From Marinicella gelatinilytica (GTDB lineage Bacteria; Pseudomonadota; Gammaproteobacteria; Xanthomonadales; Marinicellaceae): a stretch of DNA of 64,000 nt. Location: assembly GCF_026410405.1 (NCBI RefSeq), contig NZ_JAPMLN010000018.1:1-64000 (forward strand), in the 5' to 3' direction. Positions 1 to 8,570 of the stretch are shown here, one piece after another (within the stretch, counting starts at the first letter, position 1; each line of letters starts with the position of its first letter). The notes beneath the pieces were generated by a model that worked only from the letters and a program-made list of their open reading frames with translations, was not told the origin of the DNA and made no database searches. Made by a program: the position numbers and the translations under genes.

Positions 1-100
1 ACAATAACTGCCATATCAAAAACTTTTAAGCCTACTTAAGTATCGGTTAAAAGTTCAGGTTACTAACAGCCAATTATTAATAAAAAAGCCTAAAAGCAAC

Positions 101-164
101 AAACCCCTGAAAAAAACAGGGGTTTGTCATTAGCCTGAGCACCCATGGTCGGGTGCTTTTTTTT
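101..164 (+). terminator. hairpin pair with rho-independent terminator
   Basis: Two consecutive hairpins. The first has 9-bp arms at 101-109 and 117-125 around an A-rich loop and no U tract. The second pairs 138-144 with 151-157 and is followed by eight T residues (157-164), the classic intrinsic terminator form on the plus strand. It would end a transcript entering from left of the window. Positions 1-100 hold no gene I can see. Confidence 0.7.
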
Positions 165-177
165 GAGTTTTTTAAAC

Positions 178-336
178 GAGACCTCTGCATAAGTCGTGAA
201 TTAAGTAAAAATGTCTGAAGTTACGAATTTCTGCGTCAGAAAACTGAGCAATAGCCCTGCTATTACTTGCGTTTCCTTCCTTGAACTTCAGAATTTCAAT
301 CATTTTTTCGATAACCCAGACTTATGCAGAGGTCTC
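178..336. mobile_element. MITE-like element with 18-bp TIRs and 5-bp TSD
   Basis: Perfect 18-bp terminal inverted repeats GAGACCTCTGCATAAGTC (178-195) and its reverse complement (319-336) enclose a 159-bp segment without an ORF. The host sequence TAAAC is duplicated on both sides (173-177 and 337-341), as expected for a target-site duplication. The interior is itself partly palindromic (AATAGC/GCTATT near the centre, TGAAGTT/AACTTCA further out), so a transcript would fold into a long hairpin. The termini resemble those of IS5-group elements from memory, which would make this a non-autonomous derivative; no transposase is in the window. Confidence 0.82.
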
Positions 337-941
337 TAAACATTATTGCTGGTGATTATGCTGACGCCATCTTCACGTAATTGTTGTCTGAGCTTTTTAA
401 AATTATCGACATCGATGGCACGGGTGGCGTCTTCGATTAAGGTACATTTGAAACCGGCTTTTAAGGCATCTTTAATGGAAAAGTACACACAAAAATCAGC
501 CGCTAAACCGGTAAAGTACAGATGCTCAACACCTAATTCCTTTAAGTAACCGCTTAAACCGGTTGATTGAACATGGCCATTGTCATAAAACGCACTGTAA
601 CTGTCAATTTTCGGGTTCATACCCTTGCGAAAAATGGCGGCTATCTTTCGCATATCTAAATCCGCATGAAATTCAGCCCCCACAGTGTCTTGTACACAGT
701 GCTCAGGCCATAAGGTTTGTGGTAAGCCGTTCAGTTCAATTTCTTCAAATGCTTTGTGTCTTAAATGGTTTCGGGCAAAACTTAAATGTTCAGATGGGTG
801 CCAATCCTGACTGGCGATAACCAAATCAAAATGAGCCTGCAGCTCATTAACAATGGCGACAATTTGATCGCCTTCAGTCACCGGTAAGTTACCACCGGGC
901 ATAAAATCATTTTGCACATCAATTAAAAGTAGCGCTTTCAT
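336..941 (-). CDS. pncA: nicotinamidase (pyrazinamidase)
   Basis: A 201-aa isochorismatase-fold hydrolase that converts nicotinamide to nicotinate for NAD salvage. The catalytic triad is visible as D8 (LIDVQNDF), K106 (FRKG) and C151 (ADFCV). The metal ligands D46 and H48 (QDWHP) and H81 (WPEHC) are also present. The length matches the family. It overlaps the end of pncB by four bases (ATGA), so the two are translationally coupled, and its product is the substrate of the upstream enzyme. The last base of its TAG stop codon is the terminal base of the adjoining MITE; the pre-insertion stop reconstructs as TAA in the same place. Confidence 0.95.
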   Translation of the reverse strand: MKALLLIDVQNDFMPGGNLPVTEGDQIVAIVNELQAHFDLVIASQDWHPSEHLSFARNHLRHKAFEEIELNGLPQTLWPEHCVQDTVGAEFHADLDMRKIAAIFRKGMNPKIDSYSAFYDNGHVQSTGLSGYLKELGVEHLYFTGLAADFCVYFSIKDALKAGFKCTLIEDATRAIDVDNFKKLRQQLREDGVSIITSNNV

Positions 942-2344
942 CTGGTAGTCCTCAGGTCTTTTATAAGTTCGTCCCGTTGTTGTTTTAAAGTCACACTGAT
1001 GCCGACTTTGTATTGATGCGGGTTATCAAAACGTCGGTAATCATCGGCTAATAAAGCCATCTGGGTTTGTGCATATTTGGCAATATCCGTTAAGGTAACA
1101 CTGTCATCAAGTCGTTGGCCCTTGTGCATCACCTGAGCCAACATCGGCTTGGCTGATAATCCGCTGAGATCCAACGACTTAAAAGGTTCATACGGGTGCT
1201 GCATGGCTGTTGGTGCATCTTCATCCGCCAGCCCAATGACATCAGCACCAATCAAGCGACCTTCACTGTCGGTCATGCGAAACACCTGTTTATGACCGGG
1301 TAGGGTCATTTTTTTGATATTTTCCGATAATTTAATGCGGGGTTTTCCATTAAAATAAGCCAGCTTATAAACACCGTCCAAGGCACCATCCGGGCGACCA
1401 ATCACTAAGCTGGTACCGACACCAAACACGTCGATGGGTGCTTGCTGCTCCAGTAAGCTTTTAATAACATGCTCATCCAGTTGATTAGAAGCGGCAATTT
1501 TGACCTTGTGCAGGCCGGCCTGATCCAGCATTTGTCGGCTTTGTTTCGACAAATAAGCCAAATCGCCACTGTCTAAACGAATGGCTTTCAACTGCTGGCC
1601 ACGAGCCGCCATTTCCTGGCCGACAGTAATGGCATTGGGTACACCGCTTTTTAAGGTGTCGTAAGTATCCACCAGTAGCACAGTGTTATTTGGTTGATCT
1701 TTGGCAAAATTTCTAAAGGCGGTTAATTCATCATCATGGCTTTGTACAAAAGAATGCGCCATGGTGCCGGCAACAGATAAACCAAAGTCTTGGCCGGCTT
1801 TAACATGACTGGTGCCGTTAAATCCACCAACAATGGCAGCACGACTGGCATAATAACCACCAGCCCCTTGGGCACGTCGTAACCCAAAATCCAGCAGTGT
1901 CGCGTCTTTAGCAACGGATCGTATGCGGGCAGCTTTGCTGGCGATTAATGTTTGAAAGTTAAGGGTGTTAAGCAACACGGTTTCAATTAATTGTGCCTCG
2001 ATTAAGTTGGCTTTAACTGACAGGACCGGTGCATTGGGAAACACCAAATCACCTTCCCGGCAGCTGTAAATGGTGCCGTTAAAGCGAAAATTTTCTAAAT
2101 AATTCAAAAAATCAGCTTTAAAACCTTGTTCAGATAAAAACTGTAAATCTTGTTGGCTGAACTGCAATTGTTCAATGATACCCAACAAGGTATCCAAACC
2201 GGCAAATAGCGTGTAACCGCCTTGATAGGGGTTTTTACGGAAAAAATAATCAAACACAGCCGATTGTGACTGTTGCTGATGAAAATAGACTTGCGCCATA
2301 CTAATCTGATAAAGATCAGTATAATTACCGGTTATTGATAACAT
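938..2344 (-). CDS. pncB: nicotinate phosphoribosyltransferase
   Basis: A 468-aa protein that joins nicotinate to PRPP to give nicotinate mononucleotide in the Preiss-Handler pathway. Recognisable family segments are the N-terminal TDLYQISMAQVYF, the LDFGLRRAQG stretch near residue 152, the AHSFVQSH segment with the expected catalytic H197, and the RLDSGDL phosphate-binding region. It lies 42 bases downstream of the roxA-like gene and overlaps pncA by ATGA. It probably belongs to a purB-roxA-pncB-pncA transcription unit. Length fits the longer bacterial NAPRTase class rather than the 400-aa E. coli type. Confidence 0.93.
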   Translation of the reverse strand: MLSITGNYTDLYQISMAQVYFHQQQSQSAVFDYFFRKNPYQGGYTLFAGLDTLLGIIEQLQFSQQDLQFLSEQGFKADFLNYLENFRFNGTIYSCREGDLVFPNAPVLSVKANLIEAQLIETVLLNTLNFQTLIASKAARIRSVAKDATLLDFGLRRAQGAGGYYASRAAIVGGFNGTSHVKAGQDFGLSVAGTMAHSFVQSHDDELTAFRNFAKDQPNNTVLLVDTYDTLKSGVPNAITVGQEMAARGQQLKAIRLDSGDLAYLSKQSRQMLDQAGLHKVKIAASNQLDEHVIKSLLEQQAPIDVFGVGTSLVIGRPDGALDGVYKLAYFNGKPRIKLSENIKKMTLPGHKQVFRMTDSEGRLIGADVIGLADEDAPTAMQHPYEPFKSLDLSGLSAKPMLAQVMHKGQRLDDSVTLTDIAKYAQTQMALLADDYRRFDNPHQYKVGISVTLKQQRDELIKDLRTTR

Positions 2345-2386
2345 AAATTAAAGTGCGTTAAATGCGTTTAATTGTATCGACAAAAT

Positions 2387-3523
2387 TCAATCAAGCAAAG
2401 CGTCAACGGCAATAATATGTTGGCATTCCAATAAATGATTCAATAAACCCTGATCTTGTTCAGAAGCTAGTAATTGTTGGCGATCCAAATAAAGGTGATT
2501 GCATAAAAGTTTGGCAAAATTCAATGAGCACTGAAAAGACTCACCATTAATGTAAAGCTGTGCTTGCTCTGAATTAATTGGTTGATAGAGAAATCGATCG
2601 CTCGGATTTTTTTGCCAGTTCGTGTGGTTATGGGCGTCAGTATATTCGGGAACCTCATTGAGTAACCGATAGCCGGTAAGCAATTGATTCAATATCTGTG
2701 ATAAGTCATTATCAGTCAGGTTCTGGAGTTGAGCGAGTTGTTGCCGTAAATAGTTGATTTCCTGCGGCCCAATACAGGCTTCCGGTTCTGCATCATGGTC
2801 AAGATCAGTTAAGCGTTCTGAATCTGGCAGGGATTGAGCCACATAATCTACGGTACTGACAAGCAGCTCAGCGGCAGAGGGGGCACGTAAACCCACCGAT
2901 AAAGTCAGACAATCATCATCCAAAGACACGCCGTGATGGGGAATGCCTGGGGGTAAATAAAGCACGTCACCGGGAGACAGAATGTGGTTTTGTTGTGCTT
3001 GATAACCATCAATAACAGCCAAGTCACTGTCCGCAACCTCGTTAAAAACAGTCAAAGGTTGGTTATCATAAGACCACTGGCGTTGACCTTTGACTTGAAT
3101 TAAAAACACATCATATTGATCTATATGGGCACCCACGGAAGCACCTTTTGGGGCGTAGGACAACATCAGATCGTCAAATCGCCAGGCTTTAATAAAAGCA
3201 AAAGCAGTTAAAACTGACATTGCTTGCGGGCACCATTTTTCAATATCCGAAACCAATAGAGTTGGGTGCTTTCCTGTCAAAGATGACCAAGCTTCTGGCT
3301 CATCATAGACAGCGAAATAGCGGCGTTGATCATCACTGTAGATAATGCGTGACTGAACCCCGTCTTGTGCGGCTAAATCGAACAGCTGTTGACGGTTAGG
3401 CACCGCAGCTAACGGCACGTCAGTTTCACGAAATAAATACGGCCGTTGTTGCCAATAGTCTTTTAAAAAGACCTCGGCAGTAATCGCCTGATGATTAAAT
3501 ATGTTTGGCTTGATGTTTGGCAT
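2387..3523 (-). CDS. roxA: RoxA-like ribosomal protein uL16 arginine hydroxylase (JmjC/cupin_4)
   Basis: A 378-aa 2-oxoglutarate/Fe(II) oxygenase of the cupin_4 family. The JmjC core shows the iron triad H133-x-D135 (GAHIDQYDVF) and H196 (PPGIPHHG), arranged as in E. coli YcfD/RoxA, which hydroxylates an arginine of ribosomal protein uL16. The segment after residue 210 fits the dimerisation and winged-helix region of that family. Its start overlaps the purB 3' end by 29 bases. YcfD also lies close to purB in E. coli, which supports the assignment. The substrate is inferred from family membership. Confidence 0.85.
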   Translation of the reverse strand: MPNIKPNIFNHQAITAEVFLKDYWQQRPYLFRETDVPLAAVPNRQQLFDLAAQDGVQSRIIYSDDQRRYFAVYDEPEAWSSLTGKHPTLLVSDIEKWCPQAMSVLTAFAFIKAWRFDDLMLSYAPKGASVGAHIDQYDVFLIQVKGQRQWSYDNQPLTVFNEVADSDLAVIDGYQAQQNHILSPGDVLYLPPGIPHHGVSLDDDCLTLSVGLRAPSAAELLVSTVDYVAQSLPDSERLTDLDHDAEPEACIGPQEINYLRQQLAQLQNLTDNDLSQILNQLLTGYRLLNEVPEYTDAHNHTNWQKNPSDRFLYQPINSEQAQLYINGESFQCSLNFAKLLCNHLYLDRQQLLASEQDQGLLNHLLECQHIIAVDALLD

Positions 3524-4862
3524 TGCCTAAGTAAGTGGCGGGCGTTAATGCCAGCAGTTGTTGTTTGGCTTCATCAGGTAGATCGAGATTTTTGACAAAG
3601 GCTTTAATGGCTTGTTCATCAATGGTTTGGCCGCGGGTGAGTTCTTTGAGTTTTTCATACGGGTTATCAATACCATAACGCCGCATCACGGTTTGAATGG
3701 GTTCCGCCAATAGTGCCCAATTAGCATTCAAGTCCGCTGCCAATACAGTGGTGTTCAAGGTCAGTTTGCTCAGGCCTTTGGCCAATGATTGATAGGCAAT
3801 CAAAGCATGTCCGAAAGCGGTTCCCATGGCACGTAAAACGGTGGAGTCAGTGAGGTCGCGTTGCCACCTTGAGACCGGTAGTTTTTCGGCCAAATGGGCC
3901 AGCAAGGCATTGGCGACACCGAGGTTGCCTTCAGCGTTTTCAAAATCAATGGGATTGACCTTATGGGGCATGGTTGATGAGCCCACCTCGCCGGCTTTGG
4001 TTTTTTGACCAAAATAGTTATTAGAAATATAACCCCAGATGTCACGGCATAAATCCAATAAGATGGTGTTAATGCGAATCATGACATGGTTGGTTTCTGC
4101 GATGTAATCATGGGGTTCAATTTGGGTGGTGTAAGGATGGACAAGTAATCCAAGATCGGCGATAAAAGACTCGGTCAAAGACGGCCAGTCCACTTCCGGA
4201 TAAGCACAAATGTGGGCATTATAATTTCCCACAGCGCCGTTCATTTTGCCGTAAATGGTGACAGATTTTAAATGATCTAATTGTCGCTCTAAGCGAAACA
4301 CCACGTTGGCCAACTCTTTACCCATGGTGGTTGGTGTCGCGGGCTGACCATGGGTTTTTGCCATCATGGCATCACCGGCAAACTGATGCGCCATGGCGCG
4401 TAAGTGGGCCGTTAGGTTGGTGATTTCATGGATAAAAACAGATTCTTTGGCTTGTTTAAGTATGAGTCCGTAAGCCAGATTATTAATGTCTTCTGAAGTA
4501 CAGGCAAAATGTACAAATTCCAGATAGGGTGATAAACCATCAATTTTTTTCATGTGGTTTTTGATGTAATACTCAACTGCTTTAACATCGTGGTTGGTGG
4601 TGGCTTCGATGTCTTTTACCTGCTGCGCCTTCTCCGGAGTGAAGTCCTCATATAAAGCCATTAATTGTTGTTTCTGTTGAGCGCTGAAAGCCGGTAACTC
4701 TTTAATGTCTGTAGATTCGCTGAGTTGAATCAGCCAGGAAATTTCCACCAACAGGCGGTTTTTGATAAGACCATATTCGCTAAAGAACGGAGATAAATCA
4801 CGGGTTTTTGATTGGTATCGACCGTCAACGGCTGAAACGGCAGTGAGTGCAGATAAAGACAT
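3495..4862 (-). CDS. purB: adenylosuccinate lyase
   Basis: Catalyses two fumarate eliminations in purine synthesis (SAICAR to AICAR, adenylosuccinate to AMP). The protein is collinear with E. coli PurB: AVSAVDGRY at the N terminus, TTNHDVKAVEY, the THGQPATPTTMGKE histidine loop, GEVGSSTMPHKVNPIDFEN with the catalytic serine loop, and LAEPIQTVMRRYGI. The open frame runs upstream to 4919, but a consensus promoter occupies 4891-4919. The start is therefore placed at the ATG at 4862, giving 455 aa beginning MSLSALTAVSAVDG, matching the family length. Confidence 0.96.
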   Translation of the reverse strand: MSLSALTAVSAVDGRYQSKTRDLSPFFSEYGLIKNRLLVEISWLIQLSESTDIKELPAFSAQQKQQLMALYEDFTPEKAQQVKDIEATTNHDVKAVEYYIKNHMKKIDGLSPYLEFVHFACTSEDINNLAYGLILKQAKESVFIHEITNLTAHLRAMAHQFAGDAMMAKTHGQPATPTTMGKELANVVFRLERQLDHLKSVTIYGKMNGAVGNYNAHICAYPEVDWPSLTESFIADLGLLVHPYTTQIEPHDYIAETNHVMIRINTILLDLCRDIWGYISNNYFGQKTKAGEVGSSTMPHKVNPIDFENAEGNLGVANALLAHLAEKLPVSRWQRDLTDSTVLRAMGTAFGHALIAYQSLAKGLSKLTLNTTVLAADLNANWALLAEPIQTVMRRYGIDNPYEKLKELTRGQTIDEQAIKAFVKNLDLPDEAKQQLLALTPATYLGNAKHQAKHI

Positions 4863-4890
4863 GGTTTTAAAGGCGCTTAAAAGGCTATGC

Positions 4891-4919
4891 ATTATACGGT
4901 TTAGTGCGTGTGAACTCAA
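4891..4919 (-). promoter_or_regulatory. sigma70 promoter of purB
   Basis: On the minus strand TTGAGT (4914-4919), a 17-base spacer and TATAAT (4891-4896) form a near-consensus sigma70 promoter. Transcription would begin about seven bases further on and leave a leader of roughly 20 bases before the ATG at 4862. This is the main reason for rejecting the longer purB reading frame. Confidence 0.78.
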
Positions 4920-4940
4920 TCTGCGGCGGGCAATAAACGC

Positions 4941-4969
4941 TTGCTTTTACTATAAGTACGTGCTAATAT
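4941..4969 (+). promoter_or_regulatory. sigma70 promoter of sqr
   Basis: TTGCTT (4941-4946), a 17-base spacer and TAATAT (4964-4969) precede sqr by 30 bases. AAGGTG just before the ATG at 5000 serves as ribosome binding site. It is back to back with the purB promoter. Confidence 0.55.
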
Positions 4970-4999
4970 TAATAACAATTAACTTAATAAAGGTGATAT

Positions 5000-6277
5000 A
5001 TGCCTCATGTGGTCGTTTTAGGTGCCGGTATCGGTGGTATTCCCATGGCTTTAGAGGCTAAAGAACTCTTGGGTGATGGTGTTAAGGTAACAATTATCAG
5101 TGACAAGGAATGGTTTGAATTTACCCCATCCAACCCATGGGTGGCGGTTAACTGGCGTACACAAGAGCAAATTAAGGTGGATTTACCGCCGATGTTTAAA
5201 AAACGTGACATCGACTTTATTCCGGTGGCCGCGAAAAAAGTTAATCCAGAACTGAACCAAGTCATCTTGGATGATGACCGGGTTATTGATTATGATTATT
5301 TGGTGATTGCCACCGGACCTAAATTAGACTTTGCCGCCATTAAAGGGCTTGGGCCTGCGGCATATACCGATTCGGTTTGTACCACCGGCCATTCAGCGAC
5401 CGCCGGTGACAAATGGGAAGATTTTGTCGCAAATCCGGGGCCGATTGTGGTGGGTGCGGTGCAGGGCGCGTCCTGTTATGGGCCGGCTTATGAATATGCT
5501 TTAATTTTAGACACGGAATTACGCAAACGTAAAATCCGTGATCAGGTGCCAATTACTTTTATTACTGCAGAACCTTATATTGGGCATTTAGGCTTAGATG
5601 GTGTCGGCGACACCAAAAGCTTGCTGGAATCTAAATTACGGGATGCCAATATTAACTGGATTACCAATTGTCAGGTGGATGAAATTACGGAAAATGAAAT
5701 CCATGTCACTGAGCTGGAGCTTAACCGCGACCCCATTAAACATGATCCAATTGCGTTTAAACATGCCATGTTATTACCCGCTTTTGCCGGTATTGATGCG
5801 GTACAGGGTATCGAAGGCCTGGTCAATCCGAAAGGCTTTATTCTTACCAATGAGTTTCAACAAAACCCAACCTTTAAAAACGTGTTTGGTGTCGGTGTTT
5901 GTGTGGCGATACCGCCGATTGGTAAAACCGCGGTTCCGGTGGGCGTTCCTAAAACCGGTTATATGATTGAATCCATGGTGACTGCCACGGCACATAATAT
6001 TGAAGCCATGATTGCCGGCAAACAGCCGGATTCAAAACCCACTTTAAATGCGTTATGTCTGGCAGATTTTGGTGATGGTGGTGTGGCCTTTATTGCTAAA
6101 CCACAAATGCCGCCACGCAACTTAAACTGGTCCGGTAGCGGACGCTGGGTACACTGGGCCAAAGTGGCTTTTGAAAAATATTTTATTCGTAAAATCCGCA
6201 AAGGCCAGGCAGAGCCTATTTTTGAAAAATATGTGATGAAAGCCATGGGCTTGGTGCGCTTAAAAAAGAATAAATAA
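5000..6277 (+). CDS. sqr: type I sulfide:quinone oxidoreductase
   Basis: A 425-aa FAD flavoprotein expected to oxidise sulfide to polysulfide and reduce ubiquinone at the inner membrane. It opens with a dinucleotide-binding motif, VLGAGIGG. The three cysteines essential in Rhodobacter-type Sqr are present: C127 (DSVCTTG), C159 (GASCYG) and C353 (NALCLADFGD). The region after VPVGVPKTGYMIESMV and the amphipathic C terminus (FEKYFIRKIRKG) match type I Sqr rather than the flavocytochrome c subunit FccB. It stands alone with its own promoter. A hairpin follows the stop. Detoxification or energy gain from sulfide cannot be told apart here. Confidence 0.88.
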   Translation: MPHVVVLGAGIGGIPMALEAKELLGDGVKVTIISDKEWFEFTPSNPWVAVNWRTQEQIKVDLPPMFKKRDIDFIPVAAKKVNPELNQVILDDDRVIDYDYLVIATGPKLDFAAIKGLGPAAYTDSVCTTGHSATAGDKWEDFVANPGPIVVGAVQGASCYGPAYEYALILDTELRKRKIRDQVPITFITAEPYIGHLGLDGVGDTKSLLESKLRDANINWITNCQVDEITENEIHVTELELNRDPIKHDPIAFKHAMLLPAFAGIDAVQGIEGLVNPKGFILTNEFQQNPTFKNVFGVGVCVAIPPIGKTAVPVGVPKTGYMIESMVTATAHNIEAMIAGKQPDSKPTLNALCLADFGDGGVAFIAKPQMPPRNLNWSGSGRWVHWAKVAFEKYFIRKIRKGQAEPIFEKYVMKAMGLVRLKKNK

Positions 6278-6288
6278 CTAATCAACAA

Positions 6289-6321
6289 GACCTGTGACTA
6301 AACCTCTATCAGTCACAGGTC
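6289..6321. terminator. hairpin downstream of sqr
   Basis: An 11-bp perfect stem (6289-6299 with 6311-6321, GACCTGTGACT and its complement) encloses an 11-base loop just after the sqr stop. There is no clear T run on either strand, so it may act as a weak terminator or as a 3'-end stabiliser. Confidence 0.45.
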
Positions 6322-6422
6322 AAAAATACCAATCCACAGGAATTAAGCAAAGCCCGCTATTAACTTAACTTGAGCTTTACGCTGCGGGCTTTATAATGAC
6401 TGTTTTTTTCCAGGGAATTAAT

Positions 6423-7574
6423 ATGAAAATCAGCAGTGAATTTGATGGTGGCCGCATTGAAGTGGTGGCCTGTGATCAAGCCGATGACATTCAAGTCAAC
6501 ATTGATAAAGACTCCCATGCGGACTTTCGCCAGTGGTTTTATTTTAGACTGCATGGCGTTAAAGATAAGGATTGCGTGGTGAAGTTTATGAATGCCGCGG
6601 AATGTTCCTATGTCGAAGGCTGGCAGGATTATGATGTCTGCGCTTCCACCGATCGTCAGGAATGGTTCCGCTTGCCCACTGAGTTTGACGGCAAAGTCAT
6701 GTCGGTTGAATTTAACACCGACACCGATGACATTTATTTGGCTTATTTTGCGCCGTATTCGTTTGAGCGCCACATAAATTTACTGGCCTTTGCGCAACAT
6801 TCACCCTTAACCGAGGTCATCAACCTGGGTGAAACGGTGGACGGCCGTGATTTTGATATGCTTAAAATTGAACAGCCCGACAATGATGATGACAAACTCA
6901 ACGTCTGGCTCACCGCGCGTCAACATCCCGGTGAAACCATGGCTGAGTGGTTTATGGAAGGGTTCATCGAATCCTTATTGGATGCCGATAATGCCACCTC
7001 GCGTGCCCTGCTGCAAGAATGTCGATTTTTTCTAGTGCCCAATATGAACCCCGATGGGGCTTATCGCGGTAATCTACGCACCAATGCCGCCGGTGCCAAC
7101 TTAAACCGTGAATGGCAAGAGCCGACCATGGAGAAAAGCCCGGAAGTCTATCTGGTGCGCCAGAAAATGCTCAAAGAAGGCGTTGATATTTTTCTGGATG
7201 CCCATGGTGATGAAGCCATTCCATATAACTTTGTCGCCGGTTGTGAGGGTAACCCCAATTATGATGAACGTCTTAAGAACTTAGAAGAGGTGTTTAAATC
7301 CGCCTACTTTACCGCCACCCCTGAGTTTCAGGATGAACATAAATACGACCTCGATGAACCCGGTAAAGGTGATTTACGCCTGGCCACCAACTATGTGGGA
7401 CAGACCTTTTCCTGCCTGGCTTATACGCTTGAAATGCCGTTTAAAGACAACCACGACTGGCCCGATGAAGAATACGGCTGGTCACCGGAACGCTGTAAAA
7501 AACTGGGCGAAGACACCTTGGTGGCGTTATTAAACACGGTACCGGCCGTACTCGCCAATCCCAGGGAGAAATGA
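6423..7574 (+). CDS. M14 family cytosolic carboxypeptidase-like metallopeptidase
   Basis: A 383-aa zinc carboxypeptidase of the Nna1/AGBL-like M14 subfamily. An N-terminal beta-sandwich (about residues 1-115, with FRQWFYFRL) precedes the peptidase domain. Zinc ligands are H168 and E171 (RQHPGE) and H261 (DAHGDE), and the catalytic glutamate is E337 (YTLEMPF). No signal peptide is present, so it acts in the cytoplasm. The start is set at the second in-frame ATG (6423), which aligns with the family N terminus. A META/NlpE lipoprotein gene overlaps its end by four bases. The physiological substrate is unknown. Confidence 0.85.
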   Translation: MKISSEFDGGRIEVVACDQADDIQVNIDKDSHADFRQWFYFRLHGVKDKDCVVKFMNAAECSYVEGWQDYDVCASTDRQEWFRLPTEFDGKVMSVEFNTDTDDIYLAYFAPYSFERHINLLAFAQHSPLTEVINLGETVDGRDFDMLKIEQPDNDDDKLNVWLTARQHPGETMAEWFMEGFIESLLDADNATSRALLQECRFFLVPNMNPDGAYRGNLRTNAAGANLNREWQEPTMEKSPEVYLVRQKMLKEGVDIFLDAHGDEAIPYNFVAGCEGNPNYDERLKNLEEVFKSAYFTATPEFQDEHKYDLDEPGKGDLRLATNYVGQTFSCLAYTLEMPFKDNHDWPDEEYGWSPERCKKLGEDTLVALLNTVPAVLANPREK

Positions 7575-8356
7575 AGATGTATACCATGCTTAAATTGACC
7601 TTAACTTTGTTTGGCATGATTCTGGTATCAGCGTGTCAGCAAACCCCAGCTCATGACACATCGGCCCCTGATGCTCACACCTCGAAAAATGCCCTGGACT
7701 GGTCCGGGGTTTATACCGGTACCTTACCCTGTGCTTCTTGTCCCGGTATCAAAACCCGCATTGTTATCCACAGTGATGGTCAATACAGTCAAGACAGCCA
7801 TTATTTAGAAACCCCCGGTGTGATTACTGAAACAGGTCAAATCAAATGGGATGACCAGGGCCGAAACATCACCCTTATCAGCGAAAGTAATGATGATCCA
7901 AGCCACTATTGGGTGGTGGAAAATGCCCTGGTGCAATTAGACCAACAACATCAGAAAATAACCGGTGATCTCGCCGACCATTACCGATTGGAGAAAGTCC
8001 GGATGCAATTAAACAATCAAACTTGGCAGTTAATGGAAATAGCCAACAAAGCGGTAACCGACAAACTCACCGATCGGGTCAATATCAGCTTTGATGCAGA
8101 AGGTAAAGTCTCGGGACAAGCACCCTGTAACCGCTATTTCGCCGGCTGGGAACAAAACGGCCGGCAATTAAGCATCGAAAAAATCGGCGCCACCAAAATG
8201 GCCTGCCCATTCCTGCAACAAGAACAAGCATTTTTCACGCAGTTAGACAAAGTCGATAACTTCGAAATAAAACAAACGATATTATTGCTGAAACAAGGTG
8301 ACGAGGTTCTGCTGTCTTTTAAAGCGGGTTTTGACACAGAAACTTCAAAGAATTAA
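7571..8356 (+). CDS. lipoprotein with NlpE-like and META domains
   Basis: A 261-aa predicted outer-membrane lipoprotein with lipobox LVSAC and the lipidated cysteine at residue 22. Residues about 45-140 form an NlpE N-terminal-type domain with the CxxC motif (LPCASCPG). Residues about 150-255 form a META domain (NQTWQLMEI, APCNRYFAGW). In Enterobacteria NlpE signals surface and copper stress to Cpx, and META domains occur in heat-shock proteins such as HslJ. No Cpx genes are seen here. It is coupled to the carboxypeptidase by an ATGA overlap; an alternative ATG lies two codons downstream. Confidence 0.82.
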   Translation: MKMYTMLKLTLTLFGMILVSACQQTPAHDTSAPDAHTSKNALDWSGVYTGTLPCASCPGIKTRIVIHSDGQYSQDSHYLETPGVITETGQIKWDDQGRNITLISESNDDPSHYWVVENALVQLDQQHQKITGDLADHYRLEKVRMQLNNQTWQLMEIANKAVTDKLTDRVNISFDAEGKVSGQAPCNRYFAGWEQNGRQLSIEKIGATKMACPFLQQEQAFFTQLDKVDNFEIKQTILLLKQGDEVLLSFKAGFDTETSKN

Positions 8357-8570
8357 GTCTACAGAAATGCCCACACTTTCGTTTATTAATGCGTTATTAT
8401 CATGATATATCCAGATAAAAGCGCATTAATGCGTTTTAAACTCGAATATGCCGGATAAAAGTGCAAAAAATGGTTAAAAAATCAAATATTATGAGTAAAA
8501 AGGGACAATATTGCCCCAAAAGTACGCTTTTTCGGCATTATTTAAATGATAATGCGTGTTTAATAAGTTG
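8357..8570. other. AT-rich intergenic segment before the integron cassette
   Basis: No convincing gene. It carries a 12-bp perfect palindrome CGCATTAATGCG (8422-8433) flanked by A and T runs, which could be a weak bidirectional terminator. There are two copies of a TTAATGCGTT motif and an imperfect direct repeat around GATAAAAGCGCA and GATAAAAGTGCA. No attI site or integrase gene is recognisable. Confidence 0.4.

Noticed and set aside
4863-4919. Longer N terminus of PurB
   Set aside because: A TTGAGT-17-TATAAT promoter lies within it, and homologues start at the ATG at 4862.
5000-6277. Flavocytochrome c flavoprotein subunit (FccB) reading
   Set aside because: No Tat signal and no cytochrome subunit gene nearby; cysteine positions and C terminus fit type I Sqr.
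8357-8570. attI site or remnant integrase upstream of the cassette
   Set aside because: No ORF with tyrosine recombinase motifs and no recognisable attI; the 5' boundary looks like a plain secondary GTT site.
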